Assembly: GCF_022179185.1 (NCBI RefSeq)
Contig: NZ_BPQJ01000016.1
Coordinates: forward strand, 93,500-157,499
Origin: Methylobacterium frigidaeris
Lineage (GTDB): Bacteria > Pseudomonadota > Alphaproteobacteria > Rhizobiales > Beijerinckiaceae
DNA: 64,000 nucleotides
Reading direction: 5' to 3'
Positions 31,055 through 42,237 of this stretch are shown piece after piece. Below the pieces are notes generated by a model. The model was not told the DNA's origin. It saw nothing but the letters and a program-made list of their open reading frames with translations, and ran no database searches. Every line of letters begins with the position of its first letter. The first letter of the stretch is position 1. Both the position numbers and the translations under genes were made by a program.

Positions 31055-31360
31055 ATGACCGCTCGCGCCACGCCCGTCCCGCACCCCGTCGCCGCGCTCG
31101 ACCTGCCCGGGAACGCCCGCCGCCGCGGGCGCCCCGCCCGGCGCCAAGCCCTGGACCGGACCCGTTCCCCGCTCGCACCGCACCTCCTCGCCGATGCCCT
31201 CCTCGTCGACGAGCGGGAGCACCTGGACCTGGAGGCGCTGACGGCAGACCTCCTGGACGGTGATTTCGACCGGCAGGACGACGACTACGCGCTCGCCCCC
31301 GCCAGGCGCATGCACCGCGCCGTCCGCGACGAGGAGGACGCTTGGTTCGCGAACGGGTGA
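31055..31360 (+). CDS. Small hypothetical protein (101 residues)
   Basis: A very strong ribosome site (GAAGGAGGAAAG) precedes the ATG at 31055. The N-terminal third is basic, the rest acidic (DALLVDEREHLDLEALTADL). No family recognised. It probably belongs to the same operon as the ParA-like gene just upstream. Confidence 0.62.
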   Translation: MTARATPVPHPVAALDLPGNARRRGRPARRQALDRTRSPLAPHLLADALLVDEREHLDLEALTADLLDGDFDRQDDDYALAPARRMHRAVRDEEDAWFANG

Positions 31361-31619
31361 CGGGCGGCCCCTAGCCTCACCGCCTTCCGACATTTCTCCC
31401 CCTAGGACAGGGGGAGAGGTGCCGAAGCGAACGCGGCAAGTCGTCGACAAGACGGGAATACGTGGGCCGCGCTTCACCTCGCGTATCCACGACCTCTCAG
31501 GCTGCGCTGGATTGAGGCCAGTGCTTGATACCTGCTTGCAACCTCGGCCCATCACCCGAACCGCTCGACGCCCTGACCGGCTCGACGGTCGGGCTGCGCC
31601 CCCCTTCACGGAGGCTTCC

Positions 31620-32681
31620 TTGATCGCTGCCATCTTCGGCTGCCCCGGGCGCACGGACGCCGCGCATGCCGCCCTCATCCTCGCCGACGCTCACGCCGTG
31701 GCAGGCGATGCCGCGACCCTCGTGCGCGTCACGCTCCCCGGCGAGCCGCGCCTTCCCACCCTCGCCATCCGGCCCGATGCGGTGCGGCTGGTGGAACACG
31801 AAGCATCGACCCTGCGGGCCGCCGGCGTCCTCGTCGAACGGGAAACTGCTCAAGCGGTCCGAGCGGGGCGTCACGTCGTGCTCGACCTTCCGCCGCGGTG
31901 CCTTGCCGACCGGGCCTTCCGGACGCGGGCCGACGTATCGGTCGTCGCCGTCGGCCCGACCCCGTTCGACGAGAATGCCGCCGCGTGCGCCCTGGCCGCC
32001 GATCCGCACGGGGAACGGGACGCCGGCCGCCAGGTGTCCGATGCTCTTGCCGAGGTCGCTCCGCCCTGGCTCCTGGGATGCGGGCGAGGCGGGGGCGCCC
32101 CGGCCGCACGGGCCTTCGAGGACGCGGTGGGGCGCCTCCTCGGCGGCATGGCAGCCGGACGCCATGCACGCGTGCTTCCCGTGGTCCTTCCGGCGCTGAG
32201 CCGCAAGGAGGCGCTCCGCGTCGTCGAGGGGGACCGGACGGCGAGGACCCTCGTTGCCGGGCTGACCCTCCTCGCCGCCCTGCGAGCCGTGGCCGGGAAC
32301 CCCCATGCGGAATCCATCGACGGGAGCTCGCTCGCCGACGAACTCCGCGCCGTCCTCCCGAACGCCGGCCGGCCGGACGAGCGGGGGGCCGGGGATAGGC
32401 TCCGCGACCTCGCCGACGAGCTCCAGGGCATCCGCGACGGCGTGAAGCCGACCGGGGAGGACCTGGCATCGGCTCCCCGCCTGGAGGACTGGAGCGAGGC
32501 GACGCGCCAGGTCCGTGTCGTCACCGGCCGCGTCTACGGACATCCGAACATCCGGGATGGCCAGCGGATCCTGACGTCCGACCTCTACGCGTCCGACGGC
32601 GCGACCTGGGCGCGGACGCTGTCGCGGTACTACCTGCTCGGCAAGCCTGCCCGCCCCTCCGACGGCGGCGGCCTGCACTAG
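31620..32681 (+). CDS. ParA-like hypothetical protein, TTG start
   Basis: This 353-residue protein starts at TTG 31620 with GGAGG eight bases upstream. It shares features with the 30266 gene: LIAAIFGCPGRTDAAHAALI at the start, GRHVVLDLPPRCLADRAF and DVSVVAVGPTPFDENAAACA. The DLPP and GPTPFDE motifs resemble the Walker B side and switch of ParA/MinD proteins, yet no Walker A (GKGGxGKT) is visible at the N-terminus. The C-terminal part (VRVVTGRVYGHPNIRDGQRI) looks like a separate domain. The function may be plasmid or protein positioning without ATP hydrolysis; this is a guess. Confidence 0.65.
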   Translation: MIAAIFGCPGRTDAAHAALILADAHAVAGDAATLVRVTLPGEPRLPTLAIRPDAVRLVEHEASTLRAAGVLVERETAQAVRAGRHVVLDLPPRCLADRAFRTRADVSVVAVGPTPFDENAAACALAADPHGERDAGRQVSDALAEVAPPWLLGCGRGGGAPAARAFEDAVGRLLGGMAAGRHARVLPVVLPALSRKEALRVVEGDRTARTLVAGLTLLAALRAVAGNPHAESIDGSSLADELRAVLPNAGRPDERGAGDRLRDLADELQGIRDGVKPTGEDLASAPRLEDWSEATRQVRVVTGRVYGHPNIRDGQRILTSDLYASDGATWARTLSRYYLLGKPARPSDGGGLH

Positions 32682-32765
32682 CAGGTTCTACCCATCCGAA
32701 GACATCCACCCGCGCCGCCCGGCCGTCCGCCGGGATGGCGGAGCCATGCCCGACCCGGAGGTCCC

Positions 32766-33191
32766 ATGCCCCACAGCCGCCCGGCCGACGCCGACGAGCC
32801 CTGCAACGCGGTCCTCAGGGACCGTCGGGGGCCTCTCCCCACCCGTCCCGCGTGCCATCCGCTTGCCGCGTGGCGCGTGCTCGGCCCGGGCGCCGTCGAC
32901 GCCGCGACGCTAGACGAGATCCGCCGGGCGCTCGCCGGCCCCGTCCTGCTGCACCATCGGCTGTGGCGCAAAGCCGTAAGCGGCGACGCTGCCGCCATGG
33001 TCGCCGTGGCCGTGGACGTCGTGCACGGCCGAGGGTCGGACGAGTTCGCAGGCGACCTCGCGATGAGTTGCCTGCTCGTCCACGCGCGGGCCGGTTGCGA
33101 CGTCGCCGCCCTGGTCCTCGCCCACAACCTCGCCGTTCTGTCACGCCGCGGCGCCCTCGACGGCAACCCCGCGGACGTCGGCGGCCGCTAG
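32766..33191 (+). CDS. Hypothetical protein (141 residues)
   Basis: GGAGG lies upstream of the ATG at 32766. The product is Ala-rich and helical (LDEIRRALAGPVLLHHRLWR, AAMVAVAVDVVHGRG). I recognise no family. It lies between the ParA-like gene and the AAA protease-like gene, on the same strand as both. Confidence 0.6.
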   Translation: MPHSRPADADEPCNAVLRDRRGPLPTRPACHPLAAWRVLGPGAVDAATLDEIRRALAGPVLLHHRLWRKAVSGDAAAMVAVAVDVVHGRGSDEFAGDLAMSCLLVHARAGCDVAALVLAHNLAVLSRRGALDGNPADVGGR

Positions 33192-33337
33192 CGGGCACGG
33201 CCGCACGCGGCCGGTGCCGTCCCCTCGGTCTCGCCCGCCCGGCGCCTGCCACCATCCCCCCGCATCGAGGCCACACCCCCAACAACGCCCGCGCCGTCCC
33301 TCCCGGACGGTGCCGACTCCCATGCGCGAGACCTCAC

Positions 33338-35287
33338 ATGCATGACCTTGCCTTCCTGCGCGAAGACCTCGACGACATGGAGGCCGCCTCCTCCCCGGCC
33401 GACCGACGGGGCCGGCGCATGCCTGCCACGGAAACCCTCGCCCGCCTCGCCGTGGAGGACGCGCTCGGCGACCGCCCGCGGCGACGCGTGGGGCGCGCCG
33501 AAGCGCTCGCCATGGTCGTCGAGGTCCCATCGGCCGAGTGGGTCGAGCCGGTCCTGGAAGCGTGCCGGGTGCTGGGCGAATGGTCGGCCACCTTCGCCCG
33601 GACCGGCTCCTCCCGGACCGAGGACCGGCCCGACAAGGGCAACGACAAGGTCGCCAAGGTCCTCGCGCAAGGTGGCCGGGTGCTCGGGGTGTCGCACGCC
33701 TGCGAGCGCCACCTCCCGGCGGCGCTCATCGCCGCCGTCGACGTGCGCATCCGCGTGTCGGTCCCCTCGAACGACGTCGTCGCGCGTGTCATCCGGTCGG
33801 CGACCGGCCAACGACCGCCCGCGATGCCGGCCCGCGTGGCGGCCGGGCTGGGCTACTGGGAGCTGTGCAGCGCGATCCGCGGAACGTCGGCCCGGGCGTG
33901 CGTCCAGCGGCTGGTCGCGGCGAAGGAGGCGAAATCGGTGGCCGACGCCTCCGGCGCGGAAGCGCCCGCCTTCGAAACCCTGTGCGGCTACGGCGCCGCC
34001 CACGACTGGGGCAAGAGGCTGCTTCGCGACCTCGACCTCTGGAAGCGGGGGGAAATCCCCTTCCGCTGCATCGACAGGAACGTGGTGCTGGCATCCGACC
34101 CTGGCCTCGGGAAATCTACTTACGTTAGGTCGCTTGCAAGAGCCTCGGGTTTGCCACTCATCGTTACATCTGTGTCAGCTTGGTTTTCATCCTCCAGTGG
34201 TTATCTCGACGCGGTTATTAAGCAGATAGATACAGAATTCTCGCATGCTGCATCGTTGGCTCCGTCGATAATCTTCCTTGACGAAATCGATAGTATACCG
34301 AACAGGGCAACGATGACCGAGCGAGCCAGAGAATATTGGAACTCTATAGTAACGCATATGCTTTTGACGATTGACAACTACACAGCAAACAATGCGGCCG
34401 ATATTTGCATAATCGGCGCCACCAACCATGCGGACAAGCTCGACGCCGCGCTGGTCCGGCCGGGACGGCTCAACCGGGTGATCCGGATCGAGCCGCCGCG
34501 GGCACCCGACCTGGCCGTGATCTTCCGCCAGCACCTCGGCGCCGAACTCGCGGACGTGGACTTGGCCACGCTAGGCGAACTCGCCCTCGGCGCCACCGGC
34601 GCGCAGGTGGCCGCCTGGGTCCTGGAGGCCCGGGCCCGTGCCCGTGCCGAGGAGCGGCCGCTGCGGGCCGAGGACCTCTTCGGCGTGGTGGCGCCTGAGG
34701 ACGGGCGCTCGGACCAGGAGCGGGCGCGCAGCGCCCTCCACGAGGCCGCCCACGCCGTGGGAGCGGAGATCCTGCGGGTCGGGCGCGTCGCGCAGGTCGA
34801 CCTCGTCCTGCGTGGCGCCTCCGCCGGCGCGACCAGCATCAAGCCGCTCCTCGGCTCCTCCCCCACCCGGGACGAGTTGGAGCGCATGGTCATCTTCCTG
34901 CTGTGCGGCCGCGCGGCCGAGGCCGTCTTCCTCGGGGAGGCCAGCGCGGGCGCGGGCGGGGACGCCGCGTCGGACCTCGCCCGGGCGACGGCCTTCGTCG
35001 CCGGCATCCACGCCTCGCTGGGCCTCGGCGACGCCCTCGCCTACCGCGGCACCATGGAGGAGGTCGCGCGCTCGATCCGGGACGACCCCGGTCTGCGCGG
35101 CGCCGTCGAGGCCGACCTCGCCCGGCTCCAGGCCGAGGCCGAGAAGCTCGTCTGGCGGTTCGGCGAGGCCGTGCAGGCGGTCGCCAAGGCACTCCTCGAC
35201 CGCCGCGTCGTCGGCGGCGACGCCCTGCGCGCGTTGATGGCCGGCCACGGGGCGGGCGGGCGTGCGACGGAGGGAAAGCGGAAATGA
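33338..35287 (+). CDS. FtsH-like AAA+ protease without membrane segments
   Basis: This 649-residue protein has an N-terminal unknown domain of ~240 residues and an AAA+ core: Walker A SDPGLGKST, Walker B IIFLDEIDSI, sensor GATNHADKLD, arginine finger RPGRLNR. The C-terminal domain resembles the M41 peptidase of FtsH, with HEAAH as the zinc motif and GGDAASDLARATAF supplying the likely third ligand. No transmembrane helix is seen, unlike true FtsH. Bases about 34110-34430, covering the ATPase core, are only about 45-50% G+C between flanks near 70%, with no frame break. The ATG at 33338 has a weak ribosome site. The stop overlaps the next start as ATGA. Likely an ATP-dependent protease; the target is unknown. 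Confidence 0.8.
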   Translation: MHDLAFLREDLDDMEAASSPADRRGRRMPATETLARLAVEDALGDRPRRRVGRAEALAMVVEVPSAEWVEPVLEACRVLGEWSATFARTGSSRTEDRPDKGNDKVAKVLAQGGRVLGVSHACERHLPAALIAAVDVRIRVSVPSNDVVARVIRSATGQRPPAMPARVAAGLGYWELCSAIRGTSARACVQRLVAAKEAKSVADASGAEAPAFETLCGYGAAHDWGKRLLRDLDLWKRGEIPFRCIDRNVVLASDPGLGKSTYVRSLARASGLPLIVTSVSAWFSSSSGYLDAVIKQIDTEFSHAASLAPSIIFLDEIDSIPNRATMTERAREYWNSIVTHMLLTIDNYTANNAADICIIGATNHADKLDAALVRPGRLNRVIRIEPPRAPDLAVIFRQHLGAELADVDLATLGELALGATGAQVAAWVLEARARARAEERPLRAEDLFGVVAPEDGRSDQERARSALHEAAHAVGAEILRVGRVAQVDLVLRGASAGATSIKPLLGSSPTRDELERMVIFLLCGRAAEAVFLGEASAGAGGDAASDLARATAFVAGIHASLGLGDALAYRGTMEEVARSIRDDPGLRGAVEADLARLQAEAEKLVWRFGEAVQAVAKALLDRRVVGGDALRALMAGHGAGGRATEGKRK

Positions 35288-36228
35288 CGCGCCACGTCCC
35301 GCCGCCGGCCGGGCATGCCGCGCCAGCGCCGGTCCCGCAGCGGGTTCCCGCGAGCCTCCCGGCCGCCAAGCTGCGCGTCTGGGTCATGTCGGACCTCAGG
35401 GTCGACTTGGCGCCCCTCCGGCTGCCGGATCCCCTGCCCGCGTTCGATGCGCTCCTGGTGGCCGGGAACGTGTCGAACGACCTGGGCTCCTCCCTGTCCT
35501 GGTTGGCCGACAACCTCGCGGGGCGCCAGGGCGAGCGGCCCGTCGTGCTCGTTCCCGGGAACGCGGAGTTCTGGAACGGCCGGGGCAAGGCGGACACCCT
35601 GCGCGAAGGCCGGATCCTCGCCTCCCGCCTCGGGATCACCCTGCTCTCCGACGAGGCGGTCCGGATCCCGGACGCGGGCGGGACGGGCGTCCAGGTCCTG
35701 GGCAGCACGCTTTGGACGGACTGGGGCATCGAGGGACGGGACAGGGCGACCCTTGCCCGCGGGTACGCCCGCCGGTTCCACCCGGACTGCCGGCGCATCC
35801 GGCTCGGCCCGCGCACCCGCTACCTGCCGCACGATGCCGCCGGGGCGCACGCCCGGAGCCGCGCCTTCATCGAGGACGCGCTCGTCAGCATCAAGGTCCA
35901 GTCGGGAAGCTTCGGGACTTCCCCGGTCGCGCTCGTGCACGGCACGCGGCCCGGGGACCGAGCCATCGTCCTGACCCACCACGCGCCCAGCCGCCGCTCG
36001 CTGGCGCCCAGGCCCCCGCACGGGCTCCCGGTCGATTGGGGCGCGGCCGCGCAGGCTTCCGACCTGGAGCATCTCATGACGGCATGGGGCGCCCCCGTCC
36101 TCTGGGTCCACGGCCACGTGCCCCGATCCGTGGACCTCCGGATCGGGCGGACCCGCGTCGTCGCCAACCCGCGGGGCCGCCGCGGCGACCTCGAAGCCTT
36201 CCATCCGGCCCTCGTACTGGAGACCTGA
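35284..36228 (+). CDS. Metallophosphoesterase-fold protein with lost metal ligands (probable pseudoenzyme)
   Basis: This 314-residue protein has the calcineurin-like phosphoesterase layout, but several conserved motifs are altered. Where the family has SDLH, GD, GNHE and GHxH, this protein has MSDLRVD, AGNVSND, VPGNAEFW and VHGHVP. The motif with THHAPS is intact. Loss of three or four ligands suggests no catalysis, so a binding or structural role is likely. It overlaps the AAA protease gene by 4 bases and is followed 4 bases later by the exonuclease gene, so the three are probably one operon. Confidence 0.78.
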   Translation: MTRHVPPPAGHAAPAPVPQRVPASLPAAKLRVWVMSDLRVDLAPLRLPDPLPAFDALLVAGNVSNDLGSSLSWLADNLAGRQGERPVVLVPGNAEFWNGRGKADTLREGRILASRLGITLLSDEAVRIPDAGGTGVQVLGSTLWTDWGIEGRDRATLARGYARRFHPDCRRIRLGPRTRYLPHDAAGAHARSRAFIEDALVSIKVQSGSFGTSPVALVHGTRPGDRAIVLTHHAPSRRSLAPRPPHGLPVDWGAAAQASDLEHLMTAWGAPVLWVHGHVPRSVDLRIGRTRVVANPRGRRGDLEAFHPALVLET

Positions 36229-36232
36229 CACG

Positions 36233-37156
36233 ATGCCGTTCCCTGCCCAGGGCGTCCTGCCCTTCCCCGCGTCGGCACCCCAGGGCCGCCCCGTCCCGGC
36301 GCGGCCGGCTCCAGGCCGGTCGGCCGCGTCCGGGCGCCCCGCGCCGGCGGCTCGGCCGACGACGCTGCTGTGCCTCGACATCGAGACCGTCCCGGACGCG
36401 GAGCTCGTGCCGGCGGACTGGCCCGCGGACAAGTTCCCGAAGCCCGCTTGGCACCGCGTCGTGGCCGTGTCCTACGCCCGGGCGCGCATCGTGACCGATC
36501 CCGCGACGAGCTTGGAGACCTACGTCGTGGAGCACTGCCGGAGCGGAGGCGAGGCGACCTGGGGCGAGGAGCGCCTGCTGCGCGGGTTCTGGCGGCTCTT
36601 CGACGCCGGCGCGCACCGGCTCGTCACCTGGAACGGCAGGTCGTTCGACGTGCCCGTCCTGCAGTTGCGCGCCTTCGTCCATGGCATCCCGGCCAGTGCC
36701 TGGTACCGGCGGGGCGACAGGTGGTCGGGGTACTCCGCGAGGTACTCGCAGGAGTACCACGCCGATCTGCTGGAGCTGCTCTCGGCCCACGGCGCCTCGA
36801 CGCGCATGGGCCTCGACGAGATGGCGACCGCGATGGGCCTGCCCGGGAAGGCGGGCGAGCACGGCTCGATCGTCGGGCACCATATCGCCGAGGGCGACAT
36901 CGAGCGCGTCCGGAACTACTGCGAGTGCGACGTCCTGAACACCCTGGGGCTGTACATCAGGTGGTCCTATCTCTGCGGGCAGTCCGACGAGGCAGGGCAC
37001 GACGCGTCCATGCGCAGCCTCGTCGACTACCTCCGGCGCGAGGGCGTGCAGCGTCCCCACCTCAAGGCCTTCCTGGACCGGTGGGCCGCCTCGGCGCGGC
37101 CCGCCCCCATGCATGTCGCGCGCGGCGGTCGCGCCACCGAGCCGGCCGCTCGGTGA
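36233..37156 (+). CDS. PolB-like 3'-5' exonuclease
   Basis: This 307-residue protein has the DEDDy motifs of the predicted 3'-5' exonuclease related to the PolB proofreading domain. CLDIETVPD gives the Asp and Glu, VTWNGRSFDVP is ExoII, YHADLLELL gives the third Asp and NYCECDVLNT is Tyr-x3-Asp. A Pro/Arg-rich N-terminus of about 40 residues precedes it. A second copy, broken by a stop, lies at 51664-52641. It probably trims DNA or RNA 3' ends; the linked AAA protease-like and phosphoesterase-like genes hint at a shared stress or conflict role. Confidence 0.85.
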   Translation: MPFPAQGVLPFPASAPQGRPVPARPAPGRSAASGRPAPAARPTTLLCLDIETVPDAELVPADWPADKFPKPAWHRVVAVSYARARIVTDPATSLETYVVEHCRSGGEATWGEERLLRGFWRLFDAGAHRLVTWNGRSFDVPVLQLRAFVHGIPASAWYRRGDRWSGYSARYSQEYHADLLELLSAHGASTRMGLDEMATAMGLPGKAGEHGSIVGHHIAEGDIERVRNYCECDVLNTLGLYIRWSYLCGQSDEAGHDASMRSLVDYLRREGVQRPHLKAFLDRWAASARPAPMHVARGGRATEPAAR

Positions 37157-37412
37157 CCGACGGCGTCCGATGCCGGGCCACGCTCCCGGTCAGCGTGAGC
37201 CCGGCGGGAGACGCGTGTCTCGCACGCGGCGCGGACGGTCGGGATGAGCTCGCCGGTCGAGAGCGAAAGCGGCGCCTCCACGCCCACGCCGCCGCGGAGC
37301 GGCGAGCCGAGTAGCCGTGAAACGGACGGGGTACGATGGCCCGCTCGACGATCGTCCGCGAAGGAGCCACCTCGGCCCCACCCGAGGTCCTGCGGGTTCC
37401 TCGGGTGGCACC
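37157..37412. other. Intergenic, nothing recognised
   Basis: 256 bases between the convergent exonuclease and MerR genes. No gene or clear terminator seen. Confidence 0.3.
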
Positions 37413-37910
37413 TCACCCCGGCGGAGCCGACACGACCTTCCTGGTCCGCCTGCCCTCCCGAAGCGTCCGGGCGCCGAAGCGGAGCCCCGGCGCGGGCGAT
37501 GCCGCGGCCACGTCGCCGCCCGCGCCCGCGAGATCGTCGAGTATCGGGCAGTCTGGGCGGTGATCGCCGCCGCAGTGCTCGGCAAGGTCCGACAGCGTGC
37601 GCACCATCGCCTGCAGTTCCCCGATCTTCCTGTTCAATGCCGCCACGTGTTCCAGCGCCATGGCCTTGACCTGCGCGCTCGCCCGGTCCCGGTCGCGCCA
37701 GAGGGCCAGCAGCCCGGAGATCTGCTCCACGGAGAAGCCGAGGTCGCGGGCACGGCGGATGAACCGAAGCGCGTGCACGTCCGCCTCGCCGTAGTGCCGA
37801 TAGCCGGAAGCCGAGCGCCCGGCCTTGGCGATCAAGCCTATGCTCTCGTAGTACCGGATCATCTTGGCCGAGACGCCCGACGCCTCGGCGGCCTGCCCGA
37901 TGTTCAGCAT
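37413..37910 (-). CDS. cueR: CueR-like copper-responsive MerR regulator
   Basis: This 165-residue regulator has an N-terminal MerR helix-turn-helix (MLNIGQAAEASGVSAKMIRY), a dimer helix and a C-terminal metal loop with two Cys (EHCGGDHRPDCPILDDL). The Cys-x7-Cys spacing matches CueR-type sensors of Cu(I)/Ag(I). About 30 extra, poorly conserved residues follow. It lies 13 bases downstream of copA on the same strand. Two identical operators upstream of copA and copZ are its likely targets. Confidence 0.9.
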   Translation of the reverse strand: MLNIGQAAEASGVSAKMIRYYESIGLIAKAGRSASGYRHYGEADVHALRFIRRARDLGFSVEQISGLLALWRDRDRASAQVKAMALEHVAALNRKIGELQAMVRTLSDLAEHCGGDHRPDCPILDDLAGAGGDVAAASPAPGLRFGARTLREGRRTRKVVSAPPG

Positions 37911-37923
37911 GGCAACGCTCCGC

Positions 37924-40488
<2,565 letters not shown>

Positions 40489-40522
40489 GGTCGGTGCCCT
40501 CCTCTGTCTCGACTTCCACGGA

Positions 40523-40553
40523 CAGATAAGGCTTCCAACGATGGGAAGGTCAA
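40523..40553 (-). promoter_or_regulatory. CueR-type promoter/operator of copA
   Basis: On the minus strand TTGACC (40553-40548) and TATCTG (40528-40523) are separated by 19 bp. The region includes the dyad CCTTCCCATCGTTGGAAG. This is a MerR-family promoter with long spacer, located 35 bases upstream of the copA start. The same dyad occurs in opposite orientation at 40641-40659. Confidence 0.82.
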
Positions 40554-40636
40554 CGGGATCCCGGCGATCCCACCGGCCTGGACCACGGAACCGATAGGAA
40601 CGGGATCGCGCCTTCCGCACGAATGGCCGCCGGCCC

Positions 40637-40667
40637 TTGACCTTCCCATCGTTGGAAGGACCATGTG
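40637..40667 (+). promoter_or_regulatory. CueR-type promoter/operator of copZ
   Basis: TTGACC (40637-40642) is followed by a 19-bp spacer and CATGTG (40662-40667). The stretch TTGACCTTCCCATCGTTGGA is identical to that in the copA promoter, in divergent orientation. It lies 31 bases upstream of copZ. The -10 is poorer than that of copA. Confidence 0.75.
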
Positions 40668-40697
40668 GGTGGGGAACGCGCTACAGAGGAGATGGTC

Positions 40698-40901
40698 ATG
40701 CTGCGTTTCCACGTGTCGAACATGAACTGCGGCGGCTGCGCCAAGGGCGTCACCCGTGCCGTCCAGGGTCTTGACGGCGACGTGAGGGTCGACGTCGACC
40801 TGTCCAGCCGGGAGATCACCGTCCGCGGCGCCGTCGACCCGTCGCGAGTGGTGGCGGCCCTCAAGCAAGCCGGGTACGAAGCCCGGGCGCTGGGCGCCTG
40901 A
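40698..40901 (+). CDS. copZ: CopZ-like copper chaperone
   Basis: A 67-residue single heavy-metal-associated domain with the metal motif NMNCGGCAKG. It binds Cu(I) in the cytoplasm and would pass it to CopA or CueR. AGAGGAG precedes the ATG at 40698. It has its own CueR operator divergent from copA, so chaperone and pump should be induced together. Confidence 0.9.
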   Translation: MLRFHVSNMNCGGCAKGVTRAVQGLDGDVRVDVDLSSREITVRGAVDPSRVVAALKQAGYEARALGA

Positions 40902-40996
40902 ATCACGCGCCCGCGGGATCCACCGGCTAGAGTGCCGGGATCCCGCGGCCCCTGGCTTGCATTGTCCGGCACAGCCGTGAGACAGTTCAGGCGGGC

Positions 40997-41431
40997 GTGT
41001 TTCGAAGCGGACGAACCTTGCTTTCGTTGAGGACCCTCCTCGTCGCGATGGTCGCGGCGTGCCTGGCGGCCTTCCCGGCCGGCATCTGGCGCGCATCCGC
41101 ACCCATCGGCGTGACTGCGTCCCGCGCCGCGGACAGCTTGCGGTACGCGCATGGCGGGGCGCGCCACCACCATGGCGTGACCGGGCCGCACGAGGACGCC
41201 CCGGTTTCGTTCACGGCCGAGCCCGATGACGACGGCTGCATGCATCACGCGTCCGGCGGCAAGCGCTGTGCCCCAACCTGCTGCGGCTTCGCCTGCCATG
41301 CCTTCGAGTCCTCGCTCGCGCCCGGGCTGACGGACCCGCCCAGCCGCACCTCCGATTGCCATGTGACGAACGACGAGCAAGTCGAGGGCGGCACGCCTTT
41401 CCGCATCGAGCGCCCACCCAGGGCAGCCTGA
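40997..41431 (+). CDS. Exported Cys/His-containing hypothetical protein
   Basis: 144 residues from GTG 40997 (TTG at 41018 also possible). A signal-like stretch (LLVAMVAACLAAFPAG) is followed by a mature part with HHHG, CMHH, CAPTCCGFACHAF and DCHV. These are likely periplasmic copper ligands. It lies in the copper cluster after copZ. No family recognised. Confidence 0.5.
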   Translation: MFRSGRTLLSLRTLLVAMVAACLAAFPAGIWRASAPIGVTASRAADSLRYAHGGARHHHGVTGPHEDAPVSFTAEPDDDGCMHHASGGKRCAPTCCGFACHAFESSLAPGLTDPPSRTSDCHVTNDEQVEGGTPFRIERPPRAA

Positions 41432-41760
41432 ACCGGGGCGGACCCGCGTCCGCCTCGCGCGAGGCTTCCGTCAGCGGAACTCATCGCGTCGCTCGACTGA
41501 CCGGTTCGCGTCCTTGCCCGCGGGCAAGGCCATGTCCCGTGCCTGCCCCCTTCGGCCGCTTGCCTGACGCCAACCCGGCGGCGGGCCGGGAACCGCTGCC
41601 TCGTCGAGGCGAAGGGCGAGGCGGCGTGACCACCGACCGGTCGTCCATTCGCGTGTCCCGAACGGCACCACCCGCGCCGCGTCCTGCCTGGCCTATGGCG
41701 AGGCTCGCGCAGGCCGGTCGTGCCGAGGGACCGACCAGGCCATCGTACCAGGATCGACTA
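41432..41760. other. Intergenic, nothing recognised
   Basis: About 330 bases with no supported gene, regulatory motif or repeat. Confidence 0.3.
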
Positions 41761-42237
41761 GTGACAACGAACTTGTTCCGGGCATTCGCCGCGGCTGGGG
41801 CGCTTGCCCTCGTGGCCGGGCCCGCCCTATCGCATGACGAGGGCGCCACGGCGGGCGGGATCCACATCGAGGGGATCGCCGCCACCCCGGCGAGACCAGG
41901 CGAGACGAGCCGGGTCACGTTCACCATCGAGAACGACGGGCCGGACCGGGCCGTGCTGGTGGGACTGCTCCTGCCCACCGGCGAGCCGTCGCAGGTGCGC
42001 GGGTTCCTGGGTGGGGGCCACAGCGCCGCGATGGCCGGCGTGCGCGTCGGGGCGGGTGACGTCTACGGGCTCGGCGACCGCACGGCCTGGATCGACATCG
42101 GCCCCCTTCGGAACGAGCTGCCAGACGGCGCGACGGTCCCGGCCGTCATCCGGTTCGACAGCTTCGATGTTCCGGTCACGCTGCATGTGGGCGGCATGCC
42201 TGCGGCCGGCACACCTGCGGCCCGGGCATCCCGGTGA
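41761..42237 (+). CDS. PCu(A)C-like periplasmic copper chaperone
   Basis: 158 residues from GTG 41761 (an AGGA lies upstream). A signal peptide ends near GPALSHDE. The mature domain (GIHIEGIAATPARPGETSRV and FTIENDGPDRAVLVG) resembles the cupredoxin-like fold of PCu(A)C copper chaperones that serve oxidase assembly or copper resistance. However, I do not see the full H(M)x10Mx21HxM copper motif, so copper binding is uncertain. Its stop overlaps the next start as GTGA. Confidence 0.6.
   Translation: MTTNLFRAFAAAGALALVAGPALSHDEGATAGGIHIEGIAATPARPGETSRVTFTIENDGPDRAVLVGLLLPTGEPSQVRGFLGGGHSAAMAGVRVGAGDVYGLGDRTAWIDIGPLRNELPDGATVPAVIRFDSFDVPVTLHVGGMPAAGTPAARASR

Noticed and set aside
34110..34430. 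Intein in the AAA+ gene
   Set aside because: The ATPase motifs run continuously, with no inserted block between Walker A and Walker B.
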